64,000 nt of DNA, from the NCBI RefSeq assembly GCF_013408295.1, contig NZ_JACBYQ010000002.1:806001-870000 (forward strand). The letters are read 5' to 3'. The notes beneath the pieces are model-generated. The model searched no databases. It had not been told where the DNA came from and saw only the letters and a program-made list of their open reading frames with translations. Both the position numbers and the translations under genes were made by a program. The DNA is from Psychromicrobium silvestre. GTDB lineage: Bacteria; Actinomycetota; Actinomycetes; Actinomycetales; Micrococcaceae. Below, one piece after another: positions 39,642 through 48,230 of the stretch (within the stretch, counting starts at the first letter, position 1; each line of letters opens with the position of its first letter).

Positions 39642-41137
39642 ATGCGGCAGAGGATTCTTCGACGAGGGGCTTGCAAAGCATTGCCCTGGACCCGGATCGG
39701 CTCTTTCCGGCTGAACCTTCGGTTCGCGGCATCGCCCGTGAACTGCATGCGCTGGTGGCCGAGCTGCCCATTCTCTCCCCGCACGGACATGTACCCGCTC
39801 AGGTATTGCTGGAAAACTCTCCCTTCGAAGATCCGGCCAGCCTGCTGATCAGCCCGGATCACTATGTCACGCGACTCATCCACGCCTCCGGGGTGGACTT
39901 GGCGGAACTGGGCGTGGGTGGGGCTAGTGCGGAGCCGCGTGAAATTTGGCGCAAGTTTTGCGCCGCCTGGCCGCTCTTCGATGGAACCGCCTCCGGTTAC
40001 TGGTTGCGTTCGGAGCTGGTCGAGCTCTTTGGCGTGGACGATGAGCTGATCGATGCCGAGCATGCGGATCCGATCTTCGATCAGCTTGTTGCGGCGCTGA
40101 AAACCCCGGCGTTCCTGCCCCGGGCGCTTTTCGATTCCTTCCGCATTGAGGTGCTGGCCACCACCGACGACCCCTTGGATTCCCTGGATGCGCACCGCGC
40201 GCTCGCCGCCGATCCCAGTTTCACCGGCCGGGTGATCCCCACCTTCCGTCCCGATCGCTATCTCAATGCCGCAACGCCCGGGTTCGCCGAAAGGGTGGAT
40301 CGGCTGATTTCCGAGGCGGGGGAGGGCGTTGCTGGTTATCAGGGGTATTTGCGGGCTTTGCAGAACCGCCGGGCGTATTTTATTCAGCACGGTGCCGTCT
40401 CCGCCGATCACGGCGTGCGTACGCCGCGCACCCTGAAACTTGAGCAGGCCGAGGCTGCACGGCTGTTCGAGGCAGCAATGCGCGGTGACTTGAGCCCGCA
40501 GGAGAGGGACGCCTTCGAGGCGCAGATGATTTACCAGATGGCTCGGATGTCCGTTGCAGATGGTCTGGTGATGACCGTGCATCCTGGGTCTTTCCGAGAC
40601 CATCACACGCCAAGTTTTGAGCGCTTTGGGCCGGATACCGGGCACGATATTCCGGTTCCGGTCAGTTACACCGAGGGGCTGCGCCCGCTGCTCAATGACT
40701 TTGGTGATAGCCCCGGTTTTCAGCTTTTACTCTTCACCCTGGACGAGACGGTGTTCTCTCGGGAATTGGCCCCGCTGGCCGGGTTTTATCCCGCGGTCTA
40801 CCTCGGCGCGCCCTGGTGGTTCCTGGATGCGCCCGATGCGATGCTGCGTTTCCGCTCCGCGGTGACCGAAACCGCCGGATTCTCCCGGAGCGCGGGCTTT
40901 GTGGACGATACTCGGGCCTTCTGTTCGATCCCTGCCCGGCACGATGCCTCCCGCCGGGTGGAAGCCGCATTCTTGGCTCGCCTGGTGGCCGAGAAGCGGT
41001 TGCGCGGGGACCGGGCTGCGGAGATCATCGTGGATCTGGTGGATGGTGCGCCACGAAGGGCCTTCAAGCTGGGCGCCTTCAAGTCGGGTGCCTTCGAGCC
41101 GAGCGCCTTCGAGCTCGGGGAGGGGTCGGTTCGGTGA
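39638..41137 (+). CDS. uxaC: Uronate isomerase
   Basis: Converts D-glucuronate to D-fructuronate, or galacturonate to tagaturonate. The 499 residues begin with the conserved SPHGHVPAQVLLENSPFEDP metal-binding region and contain TVHPGSFRDHH and a conserved VSYTEGLRPLLNDFG. The GTG at 39638 overlaps the previous stop; a TTG 15 bp upstream is possible but less likely. The last 25 residues are unusual: a 15-bp tandem repeat produces GAFK/GAFE/SAFE units after the conserved end of the protein. Confidence 0.9.
   Translation: MNAAEDSSTRGLQSIALDPDRLFPAEPSVRGIARELHALVAELPILSPHGHVPAQVLLENSPFEDPASLLISPDHYVTRLIHASGVDLAELGVGGASAEPREIWRKFCAAWPLFDGTASGYWLRSELVELFGVDDELIDAEHADPIFDQLVAALKTPAFLPRALFDSFRIEVLATTDDPLDSLDAHRALAADPSFTGRVIPTFRPDRYLNAATPGFAERVDRLISEAGEGVAGYQGYLRALQNRRAYFIQHGAVSADHGVRTPRTLKLEQAEAARLFEAAMRGDLSPQERDAFEAQMIYQMARMSVADGLVMTVHPGSFRDHHTPSFERFGPDTGHDIPVPVSYTEGLRPLLNDFGDSPGFQLLLFTLDETVFSRELAPLAGFYPAVYLGAPWWFLDAPDAMLRFRSAVTETAGFSRSAGFVDDTRAFCSIPARHDASRRVEAAFLARLVAEKRLRGDRAAEIIVDLVDGAPRRAFKLGAFKSGAFEPSAFELGEGSVR
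41061..41120 (+). repeat. 15-bp tandem repeat at the 3' end of uxaC
   Basis: Four copies of a 15-bp unit beginning CCTTCAAGCT or CCTTCGAGC at 41061, 41076, 41091 and 41106. The copies are imperfect and code the pentapeptide-like units of the C-terminal tail. The unit length keeps frame. Confidence 0.92.
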
Positions 41138-42384
41138 AGCTGTCCCGTACCGCACTGGCTCTGCAAGGGGTAGAACTGCCCAAACCCCCGGTGCGGATAG
41201 TGCATCTGGGCTTGGGAGCCTTCCACCGCGCGCATCAGGCCTGGTACACTCAGCACGCCGCGGATGGTGCCCAGTGGGGGATCGCCGCCTTCAGCATTAG
41301 GTCCGCTGCGGCGAGCGCAGCGCTGGCGCCGCAGGACGGGTTGTCCACCTTGGTACAGCGCGGGGTCGAGGATGTTTTCGACGTGCTCTGGCCGGTGGTG
41401 GAGGTCGGTGATGGATCTTCTGCTGCGGGTCGTCACCGGATCGTGGAGTTGCTGGCATCGCCGGAAACCGCCATTGTCAGCCTGACCATCACCGAGGCTG
41501 GTTATCAGCCCGGCTCACCCGCCCTGGAACTGCTGGCCGAAGGTCTGCTGGCTAGGGAACGGGCAGGTGCTGAGCCGATTTCGCTGCTGCCCTGCGACAA
41601 TCTGCGTTCCAACGGTGAGCGGCTCCGGCTGGTGCTGACGGATGCCCTGCGCGCCGCCGAGCCAGGGTGGCTGGATAGCGGTCAACACCATTTCGTCTCC
41701 ACCTCGGTGGACCGGATTACCCCACGGACGACGGCGGCGGATCGGCGGACGGTCGAACTCGCCACCGGTTGGGAAGACGCCGCACCGGTGGTGACCGAGG
41801 AGTACACGAGCTGGGTCTTGCAGGGCATCGAGTCTTTTCCGCTCGGCAGGCCGCACTGGGAGGATGCCGGAGCGCGCTTCGTTACAGACATCCAGCCCTG
41901 GGAGCAGCGCAAGCTCTGGATGTTGAACGGTGCGCACACCTTCCTGGCCCTAGCCGGGCAGCTCCGGGGGCATCAGACGGTGGCGGAGGCGATAGCCGAT
42001 CCGGAGTTACTTGCCGGAGTGCGTGGCTTCTGGGCAGAAGTCGTGCCCCAGCTGCCCGTCGAAGTTGAGGCGGAGGCTTATGCGGAGCAATTGCTGGATC
42101 GTTTTGCTAATCCCAGGATTGAGCATCGGCTCGCTCAAATCTCCCAGGATTCGGTGGCGAAACTTCAGGAGCGAGTTGTCCCGGTGTGGCTGGCAGAACG
42201 AGGTCAGGGACGATCCGGCGCAGCCGCCTTGAGCATCGTCGAAGCCTGGTGCCGGGCGATGCTCGCCGGGGTTCGTAGTGTTGACGCCGCCGATCCGGGC
42301 ATTGATGCCGCGCTCTCCGAACCCGAGCCCCGATATGCGCTTTTGACCCTTGTCGATAGTGAAATTGCAAAGGAATCACGTTGA
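41134..42384 (+). CDS. uxuB: Mannitol dehydrogenase family protein, probable fructuronate reductase
   Basis: A 416-residue long-chain polyol dehydrogenase. The NAD-binding motif [18 protein letters not shown] is at residues 24-41, and the catalytic Lys-x3-LN-x2-H motif is seen in [10 protein letters not shown]. The GTG at 41134 lies in a GTGA overlap with uxaC and follows GGGGAGGGG. Following uronate isomerase and preceding mannonate dehydratase, reduction of fructuronate to mannonate is the most natural role; mannitol 2-dehydrogenase is the family alternative. Confidence 0.85.
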   Translation: MKLSRTALALQGVELPKPPVRIVHLGLGAFHRAHQAWYTQHAADGAQWGIAAFSIRSAAASAALAPQDGLSTLVQRGVEDVFDVLWPVVEVGDGSSAAGRHRIVELLASPETAIVSLTITEAGYQPGSPALELLAEGLLARERAGAEPISLLPCDNLRSNGERLRLVLTDALRAAEPGWLDSGQHHFVSTSVDRITPRTTAADRRTVELATGWEDAAPVVTEEYTSWVLQGIESFPLGRPHWEDAGARFVTDIQPWEQRKLWMLNGAHTFLALAGQLRGHQTVAEAIADPELLAGVRGFWAEVVPQLPVEVEAEAYAEQLLDRFANPRIEHRLAQISQDSVAKLQERVVPVWLAERGQGRSGAAALSIVEAWCRAMLAGVRSVDAADPGIDAALSEPEPRYALLTLVDSEIAKESR

Positions 42385-43610
42385 AAATCATTGCCGCCGA
42401 CGTTATTGTCACCAGCCCGAGTCGTAATTTTGTCACCCTCAAACTGACCACCGATGAAGGCCTCACCGGCTTAGGTGACGCAACCCTCAATGGCCGGGAG
42501 CTCGCCGTCGCAAGCTATTTGAAGGATCACCTCGCGCAATTGTTGATCGGTCGAGACCCGCACCGGATTGAGGACACCTGGCAGTTCTTGTACCGCAGCT
42601 CTTATTGGCGGCGTGGTCCGGTGACGATGGCAGCCATTGCCGCCGTGGATATGGCGCTGTGGGATATCAAGGGAAAGGCCGCCGGGTTGCCGGTTTACCA
42701 GTTGCTTGGCGGTGCTTCGCGGCTGGGCTTGCGCACCTATGGCCACGCCTCGGGCCGGGACCTGCCGGAGCTTTTCGACTCGGTGCGGGAAAACCTGGAG
42801 GAGGGGCACACCTCGGTGCGTATTCAGACTTCCATTCCGGGGCTGAAGGCGATTTATGGCATTGCCTCGCAGGAGCAGGCTACCGGGGAGCGCTACGACT
42901 ACGAACCCGCCGGTCGAGGGGCTTTCCCCGCGGAGGAGGACTGGGATACCCGGGCGTATTTGAACCACTTGCCCGGTGTTTTTGAGGCGGTCCGCAACGA
43001 GTTTGGGCCTGATCTGCCGCTACTCCACGATGGGCATCACCGGATGACCCCGATTCAGGCTGCCAAGCTGGGTAAATCGCTGGAACCCTACGATTTGTTC
43101 TGGCTGGAGGACTGCACTCCGGCGGAGAACCAGGAGTCGTTGCGGTTGGTCCGTCAGCACACCACCACGCCGCTGGCGATTGGTGAGGTGTTCAATACGG
43201 TGTGGGATTTCCAGACCCTGATCCGCGAGCAGCTGATCGACTATGTTCGGGCGGCTTCGACGCATTTTGGTGGCATCTCACCGCTCAAAAAGGTGATGGA
43301 CTACGCGGCGCAGTATCAGATTAAATCCGGTTTTCATGGGCCAACCGATATCTCCCCGGTGGGCTTTGCCGCGCAGTGCCACGTTGGGCTGGCGATTCAT
43401 AATTACGGTATCCAGGAGTACATGGCGCATTCCGAGGCGACCAATACGGTCTTCCAGCAGTCGATCCGCTTTGAAGGTGGCTATCTGCGGCTTTCCGACG
43501 CTCCCGGGCTCGGCGTGGAACTCGACGAGGAGGCCGCTGCGGCACATCCTTATCAGCAGGCGTATCTGCCGTATAACCGCTTGGCCGACGGTACAGTCCA
43601 CGATTGGTGA
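42381..43610 (+). CDS. manD: D-mannonate dehydratase, enolase superfamily (ManD type)
   Basis: Dehydrates D-mannonate to 2-keto-3-deoxy-D-gluconate. The 409-residue protein has the ManD layout: N-terminal capping domain ([20 protein letters not shown]), barrel metal ligands in [20 protein letters not shown] and AIGEVFNT, and the terminal HNYGIQEYM segment. The TTG start at 42381 overlaps the previous stop and follows AAAGGA. It ends the operon; no 2-keto-3-deoxygluconate kinase or aldolase gene follows, so those functions must lie elsewhere. Confidence 0.9.
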   Translation: MKIIAADVIVTSPSRNFVTLKLTTDEGLTGLGDATLNGRELAVASYLKDHLAQLLIGRDPHRIEDTWQFLYRSSYWRRGPVTMAAIAAVDMALWDIKGKAAGLPVYQLLGGASRLGLRTYGHASGRDLPELFDSVRENLEEGHTSVRIQTSIPGLKAIYGIASQEQATGERYDYEPAGRGAFPAEEDWDTRAYLNHLPGVFEAVRNEFGPDLPLLHDGHHRMTPIQAAKLGKSLEPYDLFWLEDCTPAENQESLRLVRQHTTTPLAIGEVFNTVWDFQTLIREQLIDYVRAASTHFGGISPLKKVMDYAAQYQIKSGFHGPTDISPVGFAAQCHVGLAIHNYGIQEYMAHSEATNTVFQQSIRFEGGYLRLSDAPGLGVELDEEAAAAHPYQQAYLPYNRLADGTVHDW

Positions 43611-43665
43611 CCCTCGGCCGTTCTCCGTCCCCGCGGTGACTTCGCCGTCGTCGAACTTCCTCCGC

Positions 43666-43722
43666 CGAGTGTGGAGATCTGCATCTTAAAACCGCTCCAA
43701 AACGTGCAGATCTCCACACTCG
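43666..43722. repeat. Palindromic element, family 2, copy D
   Basis: 57 bp with perfect 18-bp arms: CGAGTGTGGAGATCTGCA and its reverse complement, with a 21-bp loop. It lies downstream of manD in a convergent intergenic region and may terminate transcription. It matches copy E at 46548-46604 in arms and total length. Confidence 0.88.
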
Positions 43723-43790
43723 ATGGCGAGGATTTGGATATCGATTGCCACACAGGTCGCCGCGACATCGGTTCTCGCCTTGACCCCGCT

Positions 43791-43841
43791 CCTCGTCGGT
43801 TATCGCTGCGACGACGCCCCTCGTCGGTTATCGCTGTGACG
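43791..43841. repeat. 28-bp-period direct repeat
   Basis: CCTCGTCGGTTATCGCTG occurs at 43791 and again at 43819, 28 bp apart, with matching GACG flanks. The two copies differ by one base in 23. Confidence 0.85.
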
Positions 43842-43877
43842 CCACTCTTCGGGGTGTCCCAGCAACAATCCAAGTCC

Positions 43878-43950
43878 TTCGCGATAGCTCCTTGACTTCG
43901 CGATAGTGCAATGTCGCGACAATGAGCTATCCCGAAGTCAGTGGACTATC
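43878..43950. repeat. Palindromic dispersed element, family 1, copy B
   Basis: 73 bp opening with TTCGCGATAGCTCC and ending with TGGACTATC. By eye 66 of 73 positions match copy C at 45806 in the same orientation. It lies 44 bp from the TetR gene stop. Confidence 0.85.
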
Positions 43951-43993
43951 CTCAGCGGTTCGAGGTCAGCAGCCACCAACCCAGCACCCTCGG

Positions 43994-44593
43994 CTAGCTA
44001 TCCGCCGCGTCGATCAATTTCTTGAAGCTTGCGAAATAGGCTTCTTCGTCGAAGCTCTCCACAAGTGTCGACTGGATGATGTAGCCCTGGCCGGTGCCGA
44101 TCAACAGCGGAGTTAGCTCGGTGGCGCGCTGCTGGGCCTCTATCGGGCCCAGGCCCTGGCTTTGATACCAGGTGATGGTCCGAGCCTTCAGCTGGGCGGT
44201 CAATCCGGCATAAACACCGTCGAAGAGTTCGCGGACCTTCGGCTCGGTCACCGCATCCCCCCAGATCTGTAGTAGAAGTGAGGGATTGCCGATTTCCTGC
44301 CATAGGTGCCCGGTGACGTCCCTGATCAAATATGCCGGATGCACCGGGGGCTGTTCGGTGCTGCTGAGTGCGGGCTGTTCGGCAATGACCTCGAACACCT
44401 CGGAGACCACGAAGAGCACCAGCTCGTCCTTATTGCTGAAGTGGCCGTAGATCGCCCCGGCGGAGAGGCCCGATTCGGCGATGATATCGCTGATCAAGGT
44501 GGCTTTGATCCCTTTGCGGGCAAAGCACTTGAGCACCGCAACCATGATCTGCCGCCGACGGTCCTTGCGGTACTGCTCTGAAACTTTCGGCAT
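43994..44593 (-). CDS. TetR-family transcriptional regulator
   Basis: A 199-residue regulator with an N-terminal HTH (KATLISDIIAESGLSAGAIY at residues 30-49) and an all-helical ligand domain. AGGAGGGG precedes the ATG. It is divergent from a membrane protein gene, and a GACAAT-N7-ATTGTC inverted repeat lies between the -35 and -10 of the divergent promoter, so it probably represses that gene. Confidence 0.9.
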   Translation of the reverse strand: MPKVSEQYRKDRRRQIMVAVLKCFARKGIKATLISDIIAESGLSAGAIYGHFSNKDELVLFVVSEVFEVIAEQPALSSTEQPPVHPAYLIRDVTGHLWQEIGNPSLLLQIWGDAVTEPKVRELFDGVYAGLTAQLKARTITWYQSQGLGPIEAQQRATELTPLLIGTGQGYIIQSTLVESFDEEAYFASFKKLIDAADS

Positions 44594-44618
44594 TACCCCT
44601 CCTGAACAACTACTGACC

Positions 44619-44650
44619 TTGACAATCTAGCGCATTGTCCTCACTATAAA
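44619..44650 (+). promoter_or_regulatory. Promoter and TetR operator of the membrane-protein gene
   Basis: A perfect -35 TTGACA at 44619 and an A/T-rich -10 region (TATAAA at 44645) bracket a 19-bp inverted repeat, GACAAT and ATTGTC around seven bases (44621-44639). A bound repressor would exclude RNA polymerase. The spacing to TATAAA is 20 bp, slightly long. Confidence 0.6.
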
Positions 44651-44689
44651 AAACGAACATTCTCTTTTATTTTCAGAAAGAAGCCTCTT

Positions 44690-45787
44690 ATGCCCAGTTC
44701 CGAGTCCATCAAGCACACTAAGTGGGGAGTTACCATCGGTCTAGCCGCGGCAGCGGCCGTGCTGGTAACCCTTGTGGTGCTGGCCTTCCTTTGGCCCACC
44801 ATCACCTCCTCGCCGAAGTCCTTGCCGGTAGCCATCTCCGGCCCGGACGCCCAGGTGCAGCAAGTGAAGTCCCAGCTCGAGGCAGGCACGGACGGTGCGA
44901 TCGAGCTGACCGTAGTGGATAGTCGAGATGCCGCAGTCCAAGGTCTCAAGGATCGCAGCTACTATGGTGCAATCGTGCTGGGTCAGTCGCCCGAATTGCT
45001 CGAAGCTTCCGCGGCCGGTCCGGCGCCGCTGCAGATGATGAATCAGCTGGCACAGAATTTACAACAGCAGATGACTGCGCAAGCAGCCTCCAGCTCATCG
45101 TCACCCTCTACCGCCGCCGCCAAACTGGTGGTGACCGACGTCGTCCCGCTGGCTTCTACGGATGCGCGCGGCACCGGATTGTCAGCGGCCTCTTTCCCGA
45201 TGGTGCTGGGCGGCATGATGGGTGGCGTGCTGCTTTCGCTGCTGTTGGTCGGGGTCTGGCGTCGCCTGGCAGGGGCGGCACTGTATTCGCTGCTGGTTGG
45301 CTTCTCCGCCTCTGCGGTGCTGGGACCTTGGTTCGGCATCTTGCAGGGCAGCTATCTGCTCAACGTCGGGGTGATCGCGCTCTCGGCCTTCGCTACGGCT
45401 GTTTTCATCGTCGGGGCGACGGCGCTCTTTGGCCGAGCTGGTGTGGGAGTGGGGGCAGTCGTCACTATGTTGATTGGGAATCCGCTGTCCTCGGCTGCAC
45501 AACCCGTGCAGTTCATGGCGGAGCCCTGGGGTGCTATTGGACAGTGGTTCGTGCCCGGAGCCTCGAGCAACTTGCTGCGCAGTGCCTCATACTTTCCAGA
45601 GGCTTCAACGCTCTTTCCCTGGCTTGTGCTGGCGGGCTGGGCGGCGCTAGGGATTCTGCTCTCCATCATTGGGCACTTCCGCAACCAAGAGGTTGTCGAG
45701 GTCCCGGCCTTCGAGGATGCCTCGGGGGACACCTCGGAGGCGGCTTCGGAGGCTGCTTCGGAGGCGGCAAGCCCCGTCCCGGCCTAG
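44690..45787 (+). CDS. ABC-2/YhgE-like membrane protein under TetR control
   Basis: A 365-residue protein with one N-terminal membrane helix (residues 13-35), an extracytoplasmic domain of about 120 residues (SGPDAQVQQVKSQLEAGTDG) and five or so helices from about 155 to 320. This is the shape of ABC-2-like or YhgE/Pip-type export membrane proteins; the exact family is not certain. The tail repeats EAASEAASEAAS, encoded by a short degenerate repeat. No ATPase is adjacent. Export of a toxic compound is plausible from the TetR pairing. Confidence 0.72.
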   Translation: MPSSESIKHTKWGVTIGLAAAAAVLVTLVVLAFLWPTITSSPKSLPVAISGPDAQVQQVKSQLEAGTDGAIELTVVDSRDAAVQGLKDRSYYGAIVLGQSPELLEASAAGPAPLQMMNQLAQNLQQQMTAQAASSSSSPSTAAAKLVVTDVVPLASTDARGTGLSAASFPMVLGGMMGGVLLSLLLVGVWRRLAGAALYSLLVGFSASAVLGPWFGILQGSYLLNVGVIALSAFATAVFIVGATALFGRAGVGVGAVVTMLIGNPLSSAAQPVQFMAEPWGAIGQWFVPGASSNLLRSASYFPEASTLFPWLVLAGWAALGILLSIIGHFRNQEVVEVPAFEDASGDTSEAASEAASEAASPVPA

Positions 45788-45805
45788 TCGCTCGAGCGCC
45801 GTGGT

Positions 45806-45878
45806 TTCGCGATAGCTCACTGACCTCGCGATAGTGCAATGTCGCGTCAATGAGCTATCGCGAAGTTATTGGACTATC
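45806..45878. repeat. Palindromic dispersed element, family 1, copy C
   Basis: 73 bp with perfect outer arms TTCGCGATAGCTCA (45806-45819) and TGAGCTATCGCGAA (45851-45864), plus inner CGCGATAG and GTCGCG segments. It lies 19 bp after the membrane-protein stop, in the same orientation as copy B. Confidence 0.88.
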
Positions 45879-45956
45879 CCCAGCGTCTCGATGCGACAAG
45901 GCCCGATGCGCCACGGCCCGGTGCTCCAAGACCCCTTGGGCGATAAGCTTGGAGCC

Positions 45957-46523
45957 ATGACTTTGGATCTCGCTGCTGCCCGAGCTCGCTTGCTGGAACT
46001 GATCAAGGAATTAGCCGTGGTGCACGGCAAAGTCACGCTTTCCAGTGGCAAGGAAGCCGACTACTACATCGATCTACGCAGAATCACCCTGCACCATGAG
46101 GCGAGTTCCCTCGTGGGACAGGTGATGCTGGCGATGTTAGATAACGCCGGAATCCAGTTCGAAGCCGCGGGTGGGCTGACTCTGGGCGCCGATCCGGTGG
46201 GCACCGCACTAATGCATGCCGCCACGGCGCAGGGTCGCTCAGTTGATGCCTTCGTGGTGCGCAAGGAGCAGAAATCCCACGGCATGCGTCGCCAGGTCGA
46301 GGGCCCCTCGGTCGACGGGCGAGCCGTTGTGGTGCTGGAAGATACCTCCACCACCGGCGCCTCCCCGCTCAAAGCTGTGGAGGGCGTTCGGAGTGCGGGT
46401 GGACAGGTGCAAGCAGTGGCCGTCATCGTTGATCGTGCTACCGGAGCCAAGGACCTGATCGAAAAGGAAACCGGAGTTCCCTACCTCTTCGCCTTCTCCA
46501 AGGACGAACTCGGTCTCGACTAA
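45957..46523 (+). CDS. pyrE: Orotate phosphoribosyltransferase
   Basis: Transfers phosphoribose from PRPP to orotate in pyrimidine synthesis. The 188 residues contain the PRPP loop VVVLEDTSTTGAS and the substrate segment LSSGKEADYYIDLRRITLH. The ATG at 45957 follows GGAG; longer readings run through repeat copy C and are rejected. It is alone here, without other pyr genes, and is followed by a family 2 palindrome. Confidence 0.93.
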   Translation: MTLDLAAARARLLELIKELAVVHGKVTLSSGKEADYYIDLRRITLHHEASSLVGQVMLAMLDNAGIQFEAAGGLTLGADPVGTALMHAATAQGRSVDAFVVRKEQKSHGMRRQVEGPSVDGRAVVVLEDTSTTGASPLKAVEGVRSAGGQVQAVAVIVDRATGAKDLIEKETGVPYLFAFSKDELGLD

Positions 46524-46547
46524 ATCGCAACGCCTAGACCACTCCGC

Positions 46548-46604
46548 CGAGTGTGGAGATCTGCACGTTATGACCCGTTCTTGGGGTGCAGATCTCCACA
46601 CTCG
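46548..46604. repeat. Palindromic element, family 2, copy E
   Basis: 57 bp with the same perfect 18-bp arms as copy D (CGAGTGTGGAGATCTGCA and its complement) and a different 21-bp loop. It lies 24 bp after pyrE, between convergent genes, where a terminator is expected. Confidence 0.88.
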
Positions 46605-46664
46605 ATGCACGGAGGCGGCGGGGAACGGGTGCCCCGAGGGGAAACCCCAGCGGGCGGAAACGGT

Positions 46665-47459
46665 TTAGATGAGTGGAATGAGGTCCGCGACCGAGTTGAG
46701 TGTTTGGTCCGGCCGGAATGGGTAGGCATCCACGTCTCCGGGCTGAGTGATCCCGGTGAGCACCAGCACGGTATGCAGCCCGGCCTCCATGCCAGCGATA
46801 ATATCGGTGTCCATCCGGTCCCCGATCATCGCCGTGGTTTCCGAATGCGCCTCAATCTGATTCATCGCGGAGCGGAACATCATTGGATTTGGCTTGCCTA
46901 CAACATAGGGTTCCCGATTGGTGGCCTTGGTAATCAAAGCGGCAATTGCGCCGGTTGCGGGCAACGGTCCCTCCATCGAGGGCCCGGTGGCGTCCGGATT
47001 GGTGGCGATGAAACGAGCGCCGTCCCCAATCAGTCGGATCGCCTTGGTGATGGCGTCGAAGGAGTAGCTTCGAGTCTCGCCCAGCACCACATAGTCGGGG
47101 CTCTGATCGGTGAGAATGAAGCCAGCCTCGTGTAGCGCCGTCGTCAATCCCGCCTCCCCAATCACGAAGGCGCGCCCGCCCGGGAGCTGAGATTTCATGA
47201 ACTCGGCAGTGGCAAGGGCGGAAGTCCAAAGGTTCTCTTCGGGGATCTCCAGACCCGAAGCCTTTAGCCGAGCGGCCAAATCCCGTGGCGTGTAGATCGA
47301 GTTATTGGTCAGCACCAGGAAGCGCTTGGAAGTATCCACCCAGCGCTGAATCAGCTCGGCAGCCCCCGGAACGGCCTGGTTCTCGTGTACCAGAACGCCG
47401 TCCATATCGGTCAGCCAGCATTCGATGTCTTCGGCTTTACGCGGTTCATCATGTGCCAT
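46665..47459 (-). CDS. HAD-IIA family hydrolase (NagD/PGP-like)
   Basis: A 264-residue phosphatase of the NagD/4-nitrophenylphosphatase branch. Motif I is LTDMDGVL with nucleophile Asp18 and Asp20, motif II is LTNNS, the cap domain follows, the substrate-loop Lys is in VGKPNPMMF, and motif IV is GDRMDTDI. These enzymes dephosphorylate small metabolites and often act in metabolite repair. It is divergent from the SpoU gene. Confidence 0.92.
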   Translation of the reverse strand: MAHDEPRKAEDIECWLTDMDGVLVHENQAVPGAAELIQRWVDTSKRFLVLTNNSIYTPRDLAARLKASGLEIPEENLWTSALATAEFMKSQLPGGRAFVIGEAGLTTALHEAGFILTDQSPDYVVLGETRSYSFDAITKAIRLIGDGARFIATNPDATGPSMEGPLPATGAIAALITKATNREPYVVGKPNPMMFRSAMNQIEAHSETTAMIGDRMDTDIIAGMEAGLHTVLVLTGITQPGDVDAYPFRPDQTLNSVADLIPLI

Positions 47460-47501
47460 GAGCTAAGTCTTTCATCGATTCCGGGCAAGTAGGGTAGTTA
47501 A

Positions 47502-48173
47502 GTGACATCAATCGCGCAGCCCGAGGACGCCCCAGCAACCGAGTCGTCCCCTGAAGAGACCGTGGGCCTTGGCCCCTGGACGGGACCTTGGCCCGAAGGG
47601 GAGCACTGGGACCCGGAGCTGCTGAAGGAAGGCGACCGCCGCAATGTGGTGGACGAATTCCGTTACTGGAAACATGACGCCATCGTGGCAGCGCTGGATG
47701 AGCGGCGCCACGAATTCCATGTGGCCATTGAGAACTGGCAGCACGATCTGAATATCGGATCGGTGGTACGCACCGCCAACGCCTTCCTGGCTAAGGAGGT
47801 GCATATTATTGGACGACGGCGGTGGAACCGGCGGGGTGCCATGGTCACCGATAAGTATCAGCATGTTCACCATCACCCTAGTGTTGAGGAGTTCGTCTCC
47901 TGGGCTGCTGAGGAAGGCCTTGCCGTGATCGGCATCGATAACTTCCCGGATTCGGTACCCCTGGAGACCTACGATCTGCCCAGTCGTTGTGTGCTGGTCT
48001 TCGGTCAGGAGGGGCCGGGGCTGACTCCGGAAGTGCACGCCGCCGCGGAAGCAACGCTATCGATTGCCCAGTTCGGTTCGACTCGTTCCATTAACGCCTC
48101 GGCTGCGGCCGCGATCGCCATGCACGCCTGGATTCGACGGCACGAGTTCGGTCAGTCTGTGCAGCCCCAGTAA
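47502..48173 (+). CDS. SpoU/TrmH-family RNA methyltransferase
   Basis: A 223-residue SAM-dependent 2'-O-methyltransferase of the trefoil-knot class. Motif 1 is NIGSVVRTANAF, motif 2 LVFGQEGPGLT and motif 3 SINASAAAAIAMHAW. An N-terminal extension of about 65 residues carries acidic and Trp/Pro-rich sequence. The target (tRNA or rRNA) cannot be read from sequence. GTG start at 47502. Confidence 0.9.
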   Translation: MTSIAQPEDAPATESSPEETVGLGPWTGPWPEGEHWDPELLKEGDRRNVVDEFRYWKHDAIVAALDERRHEFHVAIENWQHDLNIGSVVRTANAFLAKEVHIIGRRRWNRRGAMVTDKYQHVHHHPSVEEFVSWAAEEGLAVIGIDNFPDSVPLETYDLPSRCVLVFGQEGPGLTPEVHAAAEATLSIAQFGSTRSINASAAAAIAMHAWIRRHEFGQSVQPQ

Positions 48174-48197
48174 CCCGCCCCGGTGATTCTTCCCAGC

Positions 48198-48216
48198 GCG
48201 GTGGACCACCGCTTTG
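48198..48216. terminator. Possible weak terminator
   Basis: GCGGTG and CACCGC enclose a 3-base loop and are followed by TTTG, between convergent genes. The stem is short, so the call is tentative. Confidence 0.35.
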
Positions 48217-48230
48217 TCCCAGCGGTGGAT

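Larger units (their letters stand above)
43611..43993. other. Gene-free, repeat-rich intergenic region
   Basis: Between convergent manD and TetR genes, 383 bp contain no credible gene. It holds the family 2 palindrome (43666-43722), a 28-bp-period direct repeat (43791-43841) and the family 1 element copy B (43878-43950). No other feature is recognised in the rest. Confidence 0.8.

Noticed and set aside
45834-45956. N-terminal extension of pyrE
   Set aside because: It is translated repeat element copy C and has no counterpart in the family.
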